Source of the DNA: Marmoricola sp.
GTDB taxonomy: Bacteria > Actinomycetota > Actinomycetes > Propionibacteriales > Nocardioidaceae
Reading direction: 5' to 3'
Assembly: GCF_025965215.1 (NCBI RefSeq)
Contig: NZ_JAOPXI010000096.1
Span: 1 to 36,794 of the forward strand
DNA length: 36,794 nucleotides
A model generated the notes under the pieces. It made no database searches. It was not told the origin of the DNA and worked only from the letters and a program-made list of their open reading frames with translations. Positions 23,521 through 33,718 of this stretch are shown here, piece after piece. A program made the position numbers and the translations under genes. Every line of letters begins with the position of its first letter. Position 1 is the stretch's first letter.

Positions 23521-24754
23521 GCCCGTCTCCCGTCACGACGTACTTGCTCGAGGTCATCTCCGGCAGGCCCAGCGGTCCGCGGGCGTGCAGCTTCTGGGTC
23601 GAGATCCCGATCTCCGCTCCAAAGCCGAACTCCCCACCGTCGGTGAACCGGGTCGACGCGTTCACCATCACAGCAGCAGCGTCGACCTCAGCCGTGAACC
23701 GACGCGCCGCGGCCTGGGAGCCGGTCACGATGGCTTCGGTATGGCCCGAGGTGTGTGCCCTGATGTGGGAGATCGCACCGTTGAGGTCCGCGACGACGCG
23801 GGCTGAGATGTCCAGGGACAGGTACTCCGTGTCCCAGTCCTCCTCCGTCGCCGGTATGACGCCGGGGTGGGCGGCGAACATGTCATCACCGTGGATGGTG
23901 ACGTCGGCAGCCTGCAACGCCGCGACGACCCGGGGGACGAACTCGGCCGCGACCGCCTGGTGGACCAGCAACGACTCCGCCGCGTTGCACACCGAGGTCC
24001 GGTGGGTCTTGGAGTTCAGCACGACCGCGAGCGCCATCTCCAGGTCGGCGTCGGCATCGACGTAGACGTGGCAGTTCCCGACACCGGTCTCGATGACCGG
24101 GACCGTCGACTCCTCCACGACCGAACGGATCAGCCCGGCCCCTCCGCGCGGGATCAGTACGTCGACCAGGCCGCGCGCACGCATCAGCTCCTTCACGGCG
24201 TCATGCCCGTCGCCCGGTACGAGAGCCACGACGTCGGCCGGAAGCCCGGCAGAGACGGCGGCGGCGCGCAGCACCTCGACGATCGCGGTGTTGGAGCGCA
24301 ACGCGCTCGAGGAGCCGCGCAGCAAGACGGCGTTGCCGCTCTTGAGGCAGATCCCGGCCGCGTCGGCGGTGACGTTCGGTCGGGCTTCGTAGATCACACC
24401 GACGACACCGAACGGGACCGACACCTGGCGCAGCTCGAGCCCGTTGGCCAGCGTCGAGCCGCGCAGCACCGTGCCCACGGGATCCGGAAGCGCTGCCACC
24501 TCGCGCATCCCCTGCGCCATCGCAGCGACGCGGCCGGCGTCGAGACGGAGCCGGTCGATCATGTGCTCCGGAGTCCCGGATGCGGTTGCGCTGTCGATGT
24601 CGGCCGCGTTGGCGGCGAGGATCTCCTCGGTCCCGGCCAGCAGGGCAGCGGCCATCGCTTCGAGTGCCGCATCCTTCGTCGCTCGGGTGGCCAGTGCCAG
24701 GACCGTCGAGGCTTCGCGGGCACGCGTCGCCACCGGGGCGATCAGCTCGGACAT
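23510..24754 (-). CDS. proA: Gamma-glutamyl phosphate reductase
   Basis: A 414-residue aldehyde-dehydrogenase-fold enzyme of normal length. Visible: [31 protein letters not shown], the catalytic cysteine in [12 protein letters not shown], and [26 protein letters not shown]. It makes glutamate-5-semialdehyde for proline. The ATG at 24754 is preceded by TAGTCT (24762-24767), seven bases away, so it probably has its own promoter apart from proB. Confidence 0.96.
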   Translation of the reverse strand: MSELIAPVATRAREASTVLALATRATKDAALEAMAAALLAGTEEILAANAADIDSATASGTPEHMIDRLRLDAGRVAAMAQGMREVAALPDPVGTVLRGSTLANGLELRQVSVPFGVVGVIYEARPNVTADAAGICLKSGNAVLLRGSSSALRSNTAIVEVLRAAAVSAGLPADVVALVPGDGHDAVKELMRARGLVDVLIPRGGAGLIRSVVEESTVPVIETGVGNCHVYVDADADLEMALAVVLNSKTHRTSVCNAAESLLVHQAVAAEFVPRVVAALQAADVTIHGDDMFAAHPGVIPATEEDWDTEYLSLDISARVVADLNGAISHIRAHTSGHTEAIVTGSQAAARRFTAEVDAAAVMVNASTRFTDGGEFGFGAEIGISTQKLHARGPLGLPEMTSSKYVVTGDGHVR

Positions 24755-24761
24755 GCTGCCA

Positions 24762-24767
24762 AGACTA
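24762..24767 (-). promoter_or_regulatory. Probable leaderless -10 element for proA
   Basis: TAGTCT lies seven bases before the proA ATG and within the 21-base gap after the preceding gene's stop. Confidence 0.45.
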
Positions 24768-24775
24768 TCCGCAGG

Positions 24776-25141
24776 TCAGAGGTGGAAGGGCATCGAGGTG
24801 GAGGCGTGGAGGTGCGCCGTCCCGGTCCCGGAGCGGCCGTCGCGCACCGACTTCTCGACGACCTCGAGGCCGACGATCTCCCAGTCCGGGAGGCCGGCCG
24901 AGACCCGGTGCTCGCTCCACAACCGCAGCGCGAGCGACGCGACGTCGAGCATCGCGTCGCCTTCGTCCCAGAACTGGAGCTCGGCACCGGAGCCGGTGTA
25001 CTCGACGGTGTCGATGAACGGGCGTTCCTCGCGCAGGCGCGACAGGGCCGACCGGACGAGCATCGGTTCGACCGAATCGCCGGCGACTGTGAGCGTGACG
25101 TGCCACAGACGTCCACCATGAGCTCGGCCCAACGCACGCAC
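24776..25141 (-). CDS. Conserved hypothetical protein between proB and proA
   Basis: A 121-residue protein. WHVTLTVAGDSVEPMLVRSALSRLREERPFID and WDEGDAMLDVASLALRLWSEHRVSAGLPDWEIVGLEV read as a small alpha/beta fold with no catalytic signature. The type is familiar in actinobacteria without a function. GTG 25141 is used; AGGGAAG directly before it is too close for an ideal ribosome site, so a start a few residues on is possible. It follows proB by 91 bases and precedes proA by 21. Confidence 0.75.
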   Translation of the reverse strand: MRALGRAHGGRLWHVTLTVAGDSVEPMLVRSALSRLREERPFIDTVEYTGSGAELQFWDEGDAMLDVASLALRLWSEHRVSAGLPDWEIVGLEVVEKSVRDGRSGTGTAHLHASTSMPFHL

Positions 25142-25232
25142 CTTCCCTGTCGATGTTGTCTGGCAAGTGTCTCGACCCAGGCATCCCGCCGGGGCCGAAT
25201 TGGCCGAACTGGGGGAAACTCCTAGACCAGTC

Positions 25233-26354
25233 TCAGCCGGGGCCGATCAGCGTCAGGTCGTCGCGGTGCACGACCTCGCGCTCGTACGACGCCCCGAGCT
25301 CGGCGGCGAGCTCGTGCGTCGAGCGGCCCATCAGGGCCGGGAGCTCGGTCGCGTCGTAGTTGACGAGCCCGCGGGCGACCAGGCGACCGTCGGGGTCCAG
25401 CAGGTCGACCGGGTCGCCGTCGACGAAGGTTCCGGATACGGCGGTGATACCGGCAGGCAGCAGCGAGGCCTGCCGCTCGGTGACGGCGCGGACGGCGCCT
25501 GCGTCCAGCGAGATAGAGCCCTTCGGCTCGGTCGCGTGGGCGAGCCAGAGGGACCGCGCCGAACGCCGCCGACCGGTCGCGTGGAACATCGTCCCGACGG
25601 CATCCCCGGCCAGAGCAGCCGTTGCGTTCGCGGCGGCCGCCAGCACCACCGGTACGCCGGCGCCGGTGGCGATCCGCGCCGCCTCGAGCTTCGTCTGCAT
25701 GCCGCCGGTCCCGACACCGGCAGCACCGGCCTTGCCGAGATTCACGTGCGTCAGGTCGTCCTCGCCGCGCACCTCGGAGATCAGGGTGCTGGCCGGATTG
25801 CTGGGCGGGCCGTCGTACAGGCCGTCGACATCGGACAGCAGGACGAGCAGGTCGGCGTGCACCAGGTGCGCCACCAGGGCCGCCAGCCGGTCGTTGTCAC
25901 CGAAACGGATCTCGGAGGTTGCCACCGTGTCGTTCTCGTTGACGATCGGTACGACGCCCAGCTCCAGCAGCGTCGCGAAGGTTCGCTGCGCGTTGCGGTA
26001 GTGGCCGCGTCGGGTGACGTCATCGAGGGTCAGGAGCACCTGCCCGGTGACCTGGCCGTGCCGGGCGAACTCCTCGGTGTAGCGGTGCACGAGGATCCCC
26101 TGACCGACGGACGCCGCGGCCTGCTGCCGCGCCAGGTCGCCGGGACGGCGGCTCAGCGACAGCGGAGCCAGACCGGCCGCAATCGCGCCTGATGACACCA
26201 GCACCACCTCGGCGCCGGCCGCATGAACAGCGGCCAGCGTGTCGACCAGTGCACGTACGCGCTCGGGGTCGATCCCGCCCGCGGCGGTGGTCAGTGAGGA
26301 CGACCCGACCTTGACGACGACCCGACGTGCGTCGAGGACCGCCTGCCGGGTCAT
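25233..26354 (-). CDS. proB: Glutamate 5-kinase
   Basis: A 373-residue protein with an amino-acid kinase domain (about 1-265) and a C-terminal PUA domain (about 280-373). Motifs: [59 protein letters not shown] and [17 protein letters not shown]. It phosphorylates glutamate in the first step of proline synthesis. Its ATG overlaps the obgE stop by four bases, so GTPase and kinase are co-translated. Confidence 0.97.
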   Translation of the reverse strand: MTRQAVLDARRVVVKVGSSSLTTAAGGIDPERVRALVDTLAAVHAAGAEVVLVSSGAIAAGLAPLSLSRRPGDLARQQAAASVGQGILVHRYTEEFARHGQVTGQVLLTLDDVTRRGHYRNAQRTFATLLELGVVPIVNENDTVATSEIRFGDNDRLAALVAHLVHADLLVLLSDVDGLYDGPPSNPASTLISEVRGEDDLTHVNLGKAGAAGVGTGGMQTKLEAARIATGAGVPVVLAAAANATAALAGDAVGTMFHATGRRRSARSLWLAHATEPKGSISLDAGAVRAVTERQASLLPAGITAVSGTFVDGDPVDLLDPDGRLVARGLVNYDATELPALMGRSTHELAAELGASYEREVVHRDDLTLIGPG

Positions 26355-27910
26355 GCCTGCGCTCCGTCCTCGTCCGTACCCTCAGCCCCGATCTCGAAGA
26401 ACGTGACCGGCTCGTCGAGGTAGTCGTCCGCGAGGTCGTTGGTCGTCGCGTGGTCGGCGTCGAAACGGCGGGCGACGTCGGCGCGCGTCTCGGTCTCGCT
26501 GCGCTCGGGCATCATCTCGTCGATCGCGCGACGTCGTCCGGCTGCCGGACGCGACTCGTTGAACCGCTGGTCCTCGCCGCGGCGTCCGAGCATCTCGGCG
26601 CCGGCGGCATCCATGCCCGGCTTGAAGTCGAAGACCACCGCGTTGTCGGGATGCCCGATCAGGACCGGGTCGCCCTCGACCGCACCGAGCTCGATCAGTC
26701 GGGCCTCGACGCCGAGCCGGTTGAGACGGTCGGCCAGGAAACCGACGGCCTCGTCGTTGCTGAAGTCGGTCTGGCGGATCCAGCGCTCGGGCTTGATGCC
26801 GCGTACCCGCCAGCCCTCGCCCGTCTCGGTGATCGTGAACTCCTCGCCCGAACCCTTCGGCTTGGGCCGGATGATGATTCGCTCGGCCTGCTCGACGACG
26901 CGGTCACGGCGGGCGGCCGCGACGATCTCCGCCATCGCGAAGGTGAGCTCCTTGAGGCCCTCGTGCGTGAGGGCACTGATCGCGTAGACCGGCCATCCGC
27001 GGCCGGCGATCTCCTCGGTCACCATCTCGGCCATGTCGCGCCCGTCCGGCAGGTCCGCCTTGTTCAGCGCGACCAGGCGGGGCCGGTCCTCAAGGCCGCC
27101 GTACCTGGCGAGCTCGTTCTCGATGATGTCGAGGTCCTCGACCGGGTTGCGCCCGGGCTCGAGGGTCGCGAGGTCGATCACGTGCAGCAGCGCGGCGCAG
27201 CGCTCGATGTGACGCAGGAAGTCGTGGCCCAGCCCGCGGCCCTCGCTCGCGCCCTCGATCAGGCCCGGCACGTCGGCGACGGTGAAGATCACGTCGCCGG
27301 CCTTGACCACGCCGAGGTTCGGGACGAGGGTCGTGAACGGGTAGTCGGCGACCTTGGGCCGCGCCCTGCTGATCGCGGCGATCAGGCTGGACTTGCCGGC
27401 CGAGGGGAAGCCGACCAGTCCCACGTCGGCGACGACCTTGAGCTCGAGCCCGATCGTGCGTTCCTCGCCGGGCTCGCCGAGGAGCGCGAACCCCGGAGCC
27501 TTGCGCTTGGCGGAGGCCAGCGCAGCGTTGCCGAGACCACCGCGACCACCGGCGGCGATCACCATCTCGGTGCCGGCACCGACCAGGTCGGCGATGACCT
27601 CGCCCTCCTCGGTCACCACGGTGCCGTCGGGCACCGGCAGGACCAGGTCCTCGCCGTGAGCGCCGTTGCGATGGTCACCGGCTCCGTGGCCACCGTGGGT
27701 GGCCTGGCGCTTGGCCTTGTGGTGGTAGTCGATCAGCGTGGTGACGTCGGGGTCGACGCGCAGGATGATCGAGCCGCCGGGCCCGCCATTGCCGCCGTCG
27801 GGACCACCGAGTGGCTTGAACTTCTCGCGATGCACCGAGGCGACGCCGTTGCCGCCGCGTCCAGCGCTGACGTACAGCGTGACGCGGTCCACGAAGGTGG
27901 GGACTGCCAT
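26351..27910 (-). CDS. obgE: GTPase ObgE/CgtA
   Basis: A 519-residue Obg protein. The glycine-rich Obg domain ([17 protein letters not shown], about 35-51) is followed by the G domain with [10 protein letters not shown] (G1), DYPFTTL (G2), DVPG (G3), NKAD (G4) and SAL (G5), then the OCT domain (about 350-425) and a charged C-terminal tail, as in other actinobacteria. It acts in 50S assembly and the stringent response. GAAAGGAG precedes the ATG. It is downstream of rplU-rpmA as in most bacteria. Confidence 0.97.
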   Translation of the reverse strand: MAVPTFVDRVTLYVSAGRGGNGVASVHREKFKPLGGPDGGNGGPGGSIILRVDPDVTTLIDYHHKAKRQATHGGHGAGDHRNGAHGEDLVLPVPDGTVVTEEGEVIADLVGAGTEMVIAAGGRGGLGNAALASAKRKAPGFALLGEPGEERTIGLELKVVADVGLVGFPSAGKSSLIAAISRARPKVADYPFTTLVPNLGVVKAGDVIFTVADVPGLIEGASEGRGLGHDFLRHIERCAALLHVIDLATLEPGRNPVEDLDIIENELARYGGLEDRPRLVALNKADLPDGRDMAEMVTEEIAGRGWPVYAISALTHEGLKELTFAMAEIVAAARRDRVVEQAERIIIRPKPKGSGEEFTITETGEGWRVRGIKPERWIRQTDFSNDEAVGFLADRLNRLGVEARLIELGAVEGDPVLIGHPDNAVVFDFKPGMDAAGAEMLGRRGEDQRFNESRPAAGRRRAIDEMMPERSETETRADVARRFDADHATTNDLADDYLDEPVTFFEIGAEGTDEDGAQA

Positions 27911-27978
27911 CGGTGCTCCTTTCCTCTCCCGGTCGTCGAGCTTGCCGAGACGTGGTGACCCGTCCTGTGAATGACGAA

Positions 27979-28006
27979 GGGCGCCCCTGGCAGATCAGGG
28001 ACGCCC
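27979..28006 (-). terminator. Hairpin between rpmA and obgE
   Basis: GGGCGTCCCTG pairs over 11 bases with CAGGGGCGCCC around a six-base loop, followed on the minus strand by TTCGTCATTC. The weak U tract suggests partial termination separating ribosomal protein from GTPase expression. Confidence 0.55.
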
Positions 28007-28041
28007 AACGGTGACTCGTGGGGTTGCTTGACAGCGTCCGG

Positions 28042-28296
28042 TCAGGCCGACGGGACGATGTTGATGACGCGACGACCGCGACGGGTGCCGAACTCGACGT
28101 TGCCCGCAACCAGGGCGAACAGGGTGTCGTCACTGCCACGCCCGACGCCGGCGCCCGGGTGGAAGTGGGTGCCGCGCTGGCGCACGATGATCTCGCCGGC
28201 GTTGACCAGCTGGCCACCGAAGCGCTTGACGCCGAGGCGCTGGGAGTTTGAGTCGCGGCCGTTCTTGGTGGACGCCGCGCCCTTCTTGTGTGCCAT
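28042..28296 (-). CDS. rpmA: 50S ribosomal protein L27 (bL27)
   Basis: An 84-residue L27 with the flexible N-terminal arm [19 protein letters not shown] and [24 protein letters not shown]. The arm starts directly with Ala-His after Met, with none of the cleaved leader found in Firmicutes. AAGGA is 9 bases before the ATG. It is 47 bases downstream of rplU. Confidence 0.98.
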   Translation of the reverse strand: MAHKKGAASTKNGRDSNSQRLGVKRFGGQLVNAGEIIVRQRGTHFHPGAGVGRGSDDTLFALVAGNVEFGTRRGRRVINIVPSA

Positions 28297-28343
28297 GAGT
28301 TCAGTCCTTGGAGTTTGGAGGTGACAGAGCGTTGACCGGAGGG

Positions 28344-28646
28344 TCAGTGCTTGATGTCGGTGACCTTGACCTGGGTGTACTTCTGGCGGTGACCCTGGCG
28401 CTTCTTGTACCCGGTCTTGTTCTTGTACTTCTGGATGATGATCTTCGGGCCCTTGGTCGCGCCGAGGATCTCGACGGTCACAGCAGCCTTGTCCAGGCCG
28501 GTCGCAGTCACCTTCTCGCCGTCGACAAGCATCACGACCGGCAGGCTCAGGGCAGTGCCCACGGCCTCATCGGTCTTGTCGATCTCGATGACATCGCCGA
28601 CAGCAACCTTCTGCTGCTTGCTGCCACTACGCACGATCGCGTACAC
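28344..28646 (-). CDS. rplU: 50S ribosomal protein L21 (bL21)
   Basis: A 100-residue L21 of normal length: [18 protein letters not shown] at the start and the L21 signature [23 protein letters not shown] at the end. It starts with GTG at 28646. It is transcribed with rpmA from the promoter at 28724-28753. Confidence 0.97.
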   Translation of the reverse strand: MYAIVRSGSKQQKVAVGDVIEIDKTDEAVGTALSLPVVMLVDGEKVTATGLDKAAVTVEILGATKGPKIIIQKYKNKTGYKKRQGHRQKYTQVKVTDIKH

Positions 28647-28698
28647 GGCGGACTCACTCTCTTCGGGGGATCAGGCTCTACGGGACAAAAGACGAGGG

Positions 28699-28715
28699 GG
28701 TGCGCCCAGCACACC
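28699..28715 (-). promoter_or_regulatory. 5'-terminal hairpin in the rplU leader
   Basis: GGTGTGC-TGG-GCGCACC forms a seven-pair stem (one G-U) right after the predicted transcript start, followed by CCCTCGTCTTTTG. It could stabilise the mRNA or be an L21 autoregulatory leader. Confidence 0.4.
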
Positions 28716-28723
28716 GAGGGTCA

Positions 28724-28753
28724 ACTTTACGGGTTCGCGGCCCGCGGGGTCAA
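28724..28753 (-). promoter_or_regulatory. Promoter of rplU-rpmA
   Basis: TTGACC (28753-28748) and TAAAGT (28729-28724) are separated by 18 bases, close to the housekeeping consensus. This would give a leader of about 70 bases before the rplU GTG. Confidence 0.65.
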
Positions 28754-28787
28754 AACGAGTGGGTACCCCGCGACAAACTAGTTGCCT

Positions 28788-28803
28788 GATATGAAGTAAT
28801 ATC
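28788..28803 (+). promoter_or_regulatory. Leaderless promoter with palindrome before the second MFS-MarR pair
   Basis: TAATAT (28797-28802) lies eight bases before the GTG at 28811. The inverted repeat GATAT-GAAGTA-ATATC (28788-28803) covers it. It is a probable operator for the MarR protein at 30544. Confidence 0.5.
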
Positions 28804-28810
28804 GTGTTCC

Positions 28811-30547
28811 GTGACTGACTCAGCAGCTCCGGCCCAGCCGCTCTCCCGCCTGGACAAGAACCACCCGCACTACCGGTGGATCGCCCTGTCGAACACGACC
28901 CTCGGCATCTCGATGGCCACGATCAACTCCTCGATCGTGATCATCTCGCTGCCCGCGATCTTCCGCGGGATCAAGCTCGATCCCCTGCAGCCGGGCAACG
29001 TGAGCTACCTGCTCTGGATCATCATGGGATTCCTGGTCGTCTCGGCCGTGCTCGTGGTGACGCTGGGGCGGCTCGGCGACATGTTCGGCCGGGTCAAGAT
29101 GTACAACCTCGGCTTCGCGGTGTTCTCGGTGTTCTCGGTGCTGCTCTCGGTCGATCCGTTCCAGGGCGGCGCCGGAGCCTGGTGGTTGATCCTGATGCGG
29201 GTCGGCCAGGGGGTCGGCGGCGCGATGCTGTTCGCGAACTCCACCGCGATCCTCACCGACGCCTTTCCTGCCGAGCAGCGGGGCATGGCCCTGGGCATCA
29301 ACCAGGTCGCTGCGATCGCCGGCTCGTTCCTGGGCCTGGTGATCGGCGGCGTGCTGTCGGAGTGGGACTGGCGCGCCGTGTTCTGGGTCAGTGTCCCGAT
29401 CGGCATCTTCGGCACCGTCTGGGGTTACCGGTCCCTCGTCGAGCTCGGCGAGCGGCGCCCGGCGAAGCTCGACATCCCTGGCAACCTGTCCTTCGCCGGG
29501 GGCCTGACGGCGATCCTGGTCGCGATCACCTACGGGCTCCAGCCGTACGGCGCCCACGCGACCGGTTGGTTGAACCCCTGGGTCCTGGCCGGCCTGATCG
29601 GCGGCACCGCCCTGCTGGTGGCTTTCGTACTCATCGAGCAGCGCGTCGAGCACCCGATGGTCACCGTCGGGCTGTTCCGGATCCGGTCGTTCGCGATGGC
29701 CAACATCGCCGGCCTGATGGCTGCGATCGGGCGCGGAGGGCTCCAGTTCATGCTGATCATCTGGCTCCAGGGCATCTGGCTGCCGCTGCACGGCTTCAGC
29801 TACGAGTCCACTCCCCTGTGGGCCGGCGTCTACATGCTGCCGCTGACCGTCGGCTTCCTCGTCGCCGGACCTGTCTCGGGCTGGCTCTCGGACCGGTACG
29901 GCGCCCGCTGGTTCGCCACCGGGGGCTCGCTGCTCGTCGCTGTCACCTTCGTGGCCCTGCTGCTGATCCCGGTGAACTTCAACTACTGGGCGTTTGCGGC
30001 GATCGTCCTGCTCAACGGCATCGGTTCGGGACTGTTCAGCGCCCCCAACACGACCGCGATCATGAACTCGGTCCCGGCCCACGAACGCGGAGCAGCCTCG
30101 GGAATCCGCGGCACGGTCTTCAACTCCGGATCCTCGTTGTCGATCGGGGTGTTCTTCTCGCTGATGGTCGTGGGGCTCGCCAACGTGCTGCCACGGACGT
30201 TGACCAACGGCCTCACCGGCCAGGGCGTCTCGCACCACGTGGCGGCACAGATCGGCGGACTGCCGCCGGTCGGCTCGCTGTTCGCCTCGTTCCTGGGCTA
30301 CAACCCGATCAAGTCGTTGCTCGGTCCCACCGGCGAGCTGACCACGCTCCCGAAGAAGAACGTCGACACCCTGACCGGCAAGGAGTTCTTCCCGCACCTG
30401 ATGTCAGACCCGTTCCACCACGGCCTGGTGATCGTGTTCCTCGCGGCTGCGCTGATGATGGTGATCGCCGCGATCGCCTCATGGTCCGCCGGTGGTCGCT
30501 ACGTGCACGCCGAGGTCTTCGGCGAAGCCCTGGGGCGTGAGGAATGA
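28811..30547 (+). CDS. MFS transporter, DHA2 family
   Basis: A 578-residue membrane protein with about 14 helices. LSNTTLGISMATINSSIVIISLPAIFRGIKLDPL and TLGRLGDMFGRVKMYNLGF (motif A-like) place it in the DHA2 drug-efflux group; a long extracytoplasmic loop before the last helix (about 490-540) adds to the length. Export of a toxic compound is likely. The GTG at 28811 agrees with the -10 box. Its stop overlaps the MarR start (ATGA). Confidence 0.9.
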   Translation: MTDSAAPAQPLSRLDKNHPHYRWIALSNTTLGISMATINSSIVIISLPAIFRGIKLDPLQPGNVSYLLWIIMGFLVVSAVLVVTLGRLGDMFGRVKMYNLGFAVFSVFSVLLSVDPFQGGAGAWWLILMRVGQGVGGAMLFANSTAILTDAFPAEQRGMALGINQVAAIAGSFLGLVIGGVLSEWDWRAVFWVSVPIGIFGTVWGYRSLVELGERRPAKLDIPGNLSFAGGLTAILVAITYGLQPYGAHATGWLNPWVLAGLIGGTALLVAFVLIEQRVEHPMVTVGLFRIRSFAMANIAGLMAAIGRGGLQFMLIIWLQGIWLPLHGFSYESTPLWAGVYMLPLTVGFLVAGPVSGWLSDRYGARWFATGGSLLVAVTFVALLLIPVNFNYWAFAAIVLLNGIGSGLFSAPNTTAIMNSVPAHERGAASGIRGTVFNSGSSLSIGVFFSLMVVGLANVLPRTLTNGLTGQGVSHHVAAQIGGLPPVGSLFASFLGYNPIKSLLGPTGELTTLPKKNVDTLTGKEFFPHLMSDPFHHGLVIVFLAAALMMVIAAIASWSAGGRYVHAEVFGEALGREE

Positions 30548-30984
30548 CCAGTACCCAGACCACGAGCGAGACGACCACGCGGCTCTACCTGGCCATGGGC
30601 CGGTTGACCCGGGCGTTGCGCCGCGACTCACGCCAGGCACTGATCGGCCACGGGGGCCTGAGCGCGCTCGCCACCCTGATCCAGGACGGCCCACAGCGCG
30701 CCGGTGCGCTGGCCCAGACCGAGGGGATCACGGCACCCGCGATGACGCGGGTCCTCAACTCGCTCGAGACCCTCGGGTACGTCGAGCGCAGCCAGGATCC
30801 CGACGACGGCCGCGCGTTCCTGATCGCGGCCACCGCGGCCGGTGAGGAGATCGTGCTGCGCTGTCGGGCAGAACGGCTCCAGGCACTCGGAGAGCGCCTG
30901 GAGCGCCTGAGCCCCGAGAACCGGGACGCCGTGGTGAACGCACTGGCGGCCTTGGAAGAGCTCACCGGCGACAACCCCGTCTGA
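30544..30984 (+). CDS. MarR-family transcriptional regulator
   Basis: A 146-residue winged-helix protein: AGALAQTEGITAPAMTRVLNSLETLGYVERSQDPDDGRAFLIAATAAG contains the recognition helix and wing with the typical DPDDGR turn. It is coupled to the MFS gene and probably binds the palindrome at 28788-28803. It converges with the RNase gene, 37 bases between stops. Confidence 0.9.
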   Translation: MTSTQTTSETTTRLYLAMGRLTRALRRDSRQALIGHGGLSALATLIQDGPQRAGALAQTEGITAPAMTRVLNSLETLGYVERSQDPDDGRAFLIAATAAGEEIVLRCRAERLQALGERLERLSPENRDAVVNALAALEELTGDNPV

Positions 30985-31021
30985 CTGCGCGCACGTCACC
31001 GCATCTCGACACGCTCGGTGA

Positions 31022-33718
31022 TCAGCGCTTGCGAGCGCCGCGCTTCTTGACCGGGACGTGGAAGACCGAGGGCGCGTCGCCATGCTCGTCCGTCTCGTGC
31101 TCGGCCCCATCGCTGTCGACGGCCTCGTCGTTGGCGGACGGTGTCTCGACGGCGGGTTCGGGGACGACGACCGCCGCCGGCCCCGCAGGACGGCCGGCGC
31201 GACGACGTCGCGTCGTCGTCACGACGATCGGAGCCGGAGCCTCGACAGGCGCGGCGGGCTCGGGCTCGGGTTCCGGTGCGGCCTCGACGACCACCTCGAC
31301 CACGTCGACGACCTCGGGCGCCTCGCCCGGCTCGGGGACCTCGACGGTTTCGATGACCTCGACGTCGGGTTCTGCGACGACGACCTGGTCGTCCTCAGCG
31401 TGCGGCTTGGTCCCGGCCAGGGCCATCGGGGACGGCTTGACCGGCTCGACGTTCTCCTGCTCGGCGCCGGTCCGGCTGCGACTGCGTCCGCCACGGCTGC
31501 GACGCCCGCGTGGCTCGTCGCCACCCGTCGCCATGCCGCCACCGGCTCCGACGCTCGCGCCGGATCCCGACCGGTGCTCGATCGGCTGGTCGTGCACGAT
31601 CACACCACGGCCCTTGCAGTGCTCGCAGTCCTCGCCGAAGGTCTCCAACAGGCCCGTACCGATGCGCTTGCGGGTCATCTGCACCAGGCCGAGCGAGGTG
31701 ACCTCGGCAACCTGGTGACGGGTCCGGTCGCGGCCCAGGCACTCGACGAGGCGACGCAGCACCAGGTCGCGGTTGGACTCGAGGACCATGTCGATGAAGT
31801 CGACCACGATGATGCCGCCGATGTCGCGCAGCCGCAGCTGGCGCACGACCTCCTCGGCAGCCTCGAGGTTGTTCTTGGTGACCGTCTCCTCCAGGTTGCC
31901 GCCCGAGCCGGTGAACTTGCCGGTGTTGACGTCGACGACCGTCATGGCCTCGGTCCGGTCGATGACCAGCGATCCGCCGGAGGGAAGCCAGACCTTGCGG
32001 TCGAGCCCCTTGGCGATCTGCTCGTCGACCCGGTACGCGCCGAACACGTCCTTCCCGTCGGTCGACTCGAAGCGGTGCAACCGGTCACGCAGGTCGGGAG
32101 CCACCTGGGCGACGTAGCCGTCGACCAGGTCCCAGGCGTCGTCACCTTCGATGATCAGGCTGCTGAAGTCCTCGGTGAAGAGGTCCCGGACGACCTTGAG
32201 GGTCAGGTCCGGCTCGCCGTACAGGAGCTCAGGCGAACGCCCGGCTGCCACGGCCTTCTCGATCTCGGCCCAGCGCGTGGTGAGGCGCTCGACGTCCTGG
32301 GTGAGCTCTTCCTCGCTCGCTCCCTCGGCGGCGGTGCGCACGATGACACCAGCCGTGTCGGGGACGATCTCCTTGAGCAGCGCCTTGAGTCGGCTGCGCT
32401 CGGTGTCGGGCAGCTTGCGGGAGATGCCGCTGGTGTTGCCGTCGGGCACGTAGACAAGGAAGCGGCCCGGCAGGCTGATCTGGCCGGTCAGACGGGCGCC
32501 CTTGTGACCGACCGGGTCCTTGGTGACCTGCACCAGGATCGTCTGGCCGGACTTCAGCACGGACTCGACCTTGCGGACCTGCCCGTCCTTGTGGCCGAGC
32601 GCCGACCAGTTGACCTCACCGGCGTACAGGACCGCGTTGCGGCCCTTGCCGATGTCGATGAACGCCGCCTCCATCGAGGGGAGCACGTTCTGCACCCGGC
32701 CGAGGTAGATGTTGCCGATCAGCGAGGTCTGCGACTCACGCGTGGCGTAGTGCTCGACGAGGACCTTGTCCTCCAGGACACCGATCTGGGTCAGGTCGGC
32801 GCGCTGGCGCACGACCATGACGCGGTCGACCGCCTCGCGGCGTGCCAGGAACTCGGCCTCGCTGACGATCGGCGCGCGACGACGCCCGGCTTCGCGGCCT
32901 TCGCGGCGACGCTGCTTCTTCGCTTCCAGGCGGGTTGATCCACCGATGCTGGTGATCTCGTCCTCGGGGTTGCGCGGCTGGCGCACCCGGGTACGTCGGC
33001 GACGCGAGTTGCCGTCACCGTCGTCGTCGGAGTCGTCCGTTTCTGCTCCGGAGTCGGCTGCGCCGTTCTCGGTGCCTTCCGGACCGTCCTCGCCGGGCGC
33101 GCGACGACGACGACGACCACCGCGACGACGACGACGCCGTGCGCCGCCCTCGCCGGTCTCGGCGTCGTCGCCCTCAGGCGCCGTCTGCTCCGAGTCATCG
33201 GAAGCAGCGCTGTCGTCCGCAGACGCTGCGGTCGCCTTTCGCGTGTTGGCCCTCTTGGCAGGCGCCTTCTTGGCCGGCGCGTCGCCTTCGGTGGCACTCT
33301 CGGCAGCGGCGTCGCTGCCATCGGTCGGGGCGGCAGCAGCCTTCTTGGCCGAACGCTTGCGTGCGGGGGCGGCCACCTTCTCCGGCGCCTGGAACAGCAC
33401 CATCGGCGCTGCGGATCCGGAAGCGCCCGACTCGGGCGGCGTCTCTGCCGTCGCAGCGGCCTTCTTGGAAGCCCGCTTCTTCGGCTTCTCGACGTCTGGC
33501 GACGCTGCCACAGACTCAGCGGCAACCGTGCCGTCGGCTGCCTTCTTGGCGGTCGCCTTCTTCGTGCTTGCCTTTTTGGCAGCAGTTTTCTTCGCAGGGG
33601 CCCTCTTCGCGGCCTTCTTGGCCGGCGCAGCGGAATCGCCGGTGGTAGGCCCACTGTCGGTGCCCGTGGTGCTGGTGGTGTCAGTGGTGTCGGTGCTGGG
33701 GTTGTCAGCGTCGAGCAT
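31022..33718 (-). CDS. rne: Rne/Rng family ribonuclease (RNase E/G)
   Basis: An 898-residue endoribonuclease. Residues 1-290 are low-complexity: Ala/Lys-rich repeats (AAKRAPAKKTAAKKAS), then acidic and Arg-rich runs. The S1 domain starts near 331 (SLIGNIYLGRVQNVLPSMEAAFID); catalytic acidic residues are in VVDVNTGKF and IIVVDFIDM; the zinc link is CEHCKGRG (about 696). The C-terminal tail is acidic and proline-rich with an Arg patch (RGRRSRGGRSRSR). AAGGAGAG precedes the ATG. It processes and degrades RNA, with tails as likely protein or RNA-binding scaffolds. Confidence 0.94.
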   Translation of the reverse strand: MLDADNPSTDTTDTTSTTGTDSGPTTGDSAAPAKKAAKRAPAKKTAAKKASTKKATAKKAADGTVAAESVAASPDVEKPKKRASKKAAATAETPPESGASGSAAPMVLFQAPEKVAAPARKRSAKKAAAAPTDGSDAAAESATEGDAPAKKAPAKRANTRKATAASADDSAASDDSEQTAPEGDDAETGEGGARRRRRRGGRRRRRAPGEDGPEGTENGAADSGAETDDSDDDGDGNSRRRRTRVRQPRNPEDEITSIGGSTRLEAKKQRRREGREAGRRRAPIVSEAEFLARREAVDRVMVVRQRADLTQIGVLEDKVLVEHYATRESQTSLIGNIYLGRVQNVLPSMEAAFIDIGKGRNAVLYAGEVNWSALGHKDGQVRKVESVLKSGQTILVQVTKDPVGHKGARLTGQISLPGRFLVYVPDGNTSGISRKLPDTERSRLKALLKEIVPDTAGVIVRTAAEGASEEELTQDVERLTTRWAEIEKAVAAGRSPELLYGEPDLTLKVVRDLFTEDFSSLIIEGDDAWDLVDGYVAQVAPDLRDRLHRFESTDGKDVFGAYRVDEQIAKGLDRKVWLPSGGSLVIDRTEAMTVVDVNTGKFTGSGGNLEETVTKNNLEAAEEVVRQLRLRDIGGIIVVDFIDMVLESNRDLVLRRLVECLGRDRTRHQVAEVTSLGLVQMTRKRIGTGLLETFGEDCEHCKGRGVIVHDQPIEHRSGSGASVGAGGGMATGGDEPRGRRSRGGRSRSRTGAEQENVEPVKPSPMALAGTKPHAEDDQVVVAEPDVEVIETVEVPEPGEAPEVVDVVEVVVEAAPEPEPEPAAPVEAPAPIVVTTTRRRRAGRPAGPAAVVVPEPAVETPSANDEAVDSDGAEHETDEHGDAPSVFHVPVKKRGARKR

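Noticed and set aside
28820-30397. A 525-codon open frame on the minus strand
   Set aside because: It mirrors the MFS gene and its composition (Gln/Asp/Arg/His) is that of a reverse-frame artefact.
31058-32938. A 626-codon open frame on the plus strand
   Set aside because: It is antisense to the RNase E/G core and has no recognisable domain.
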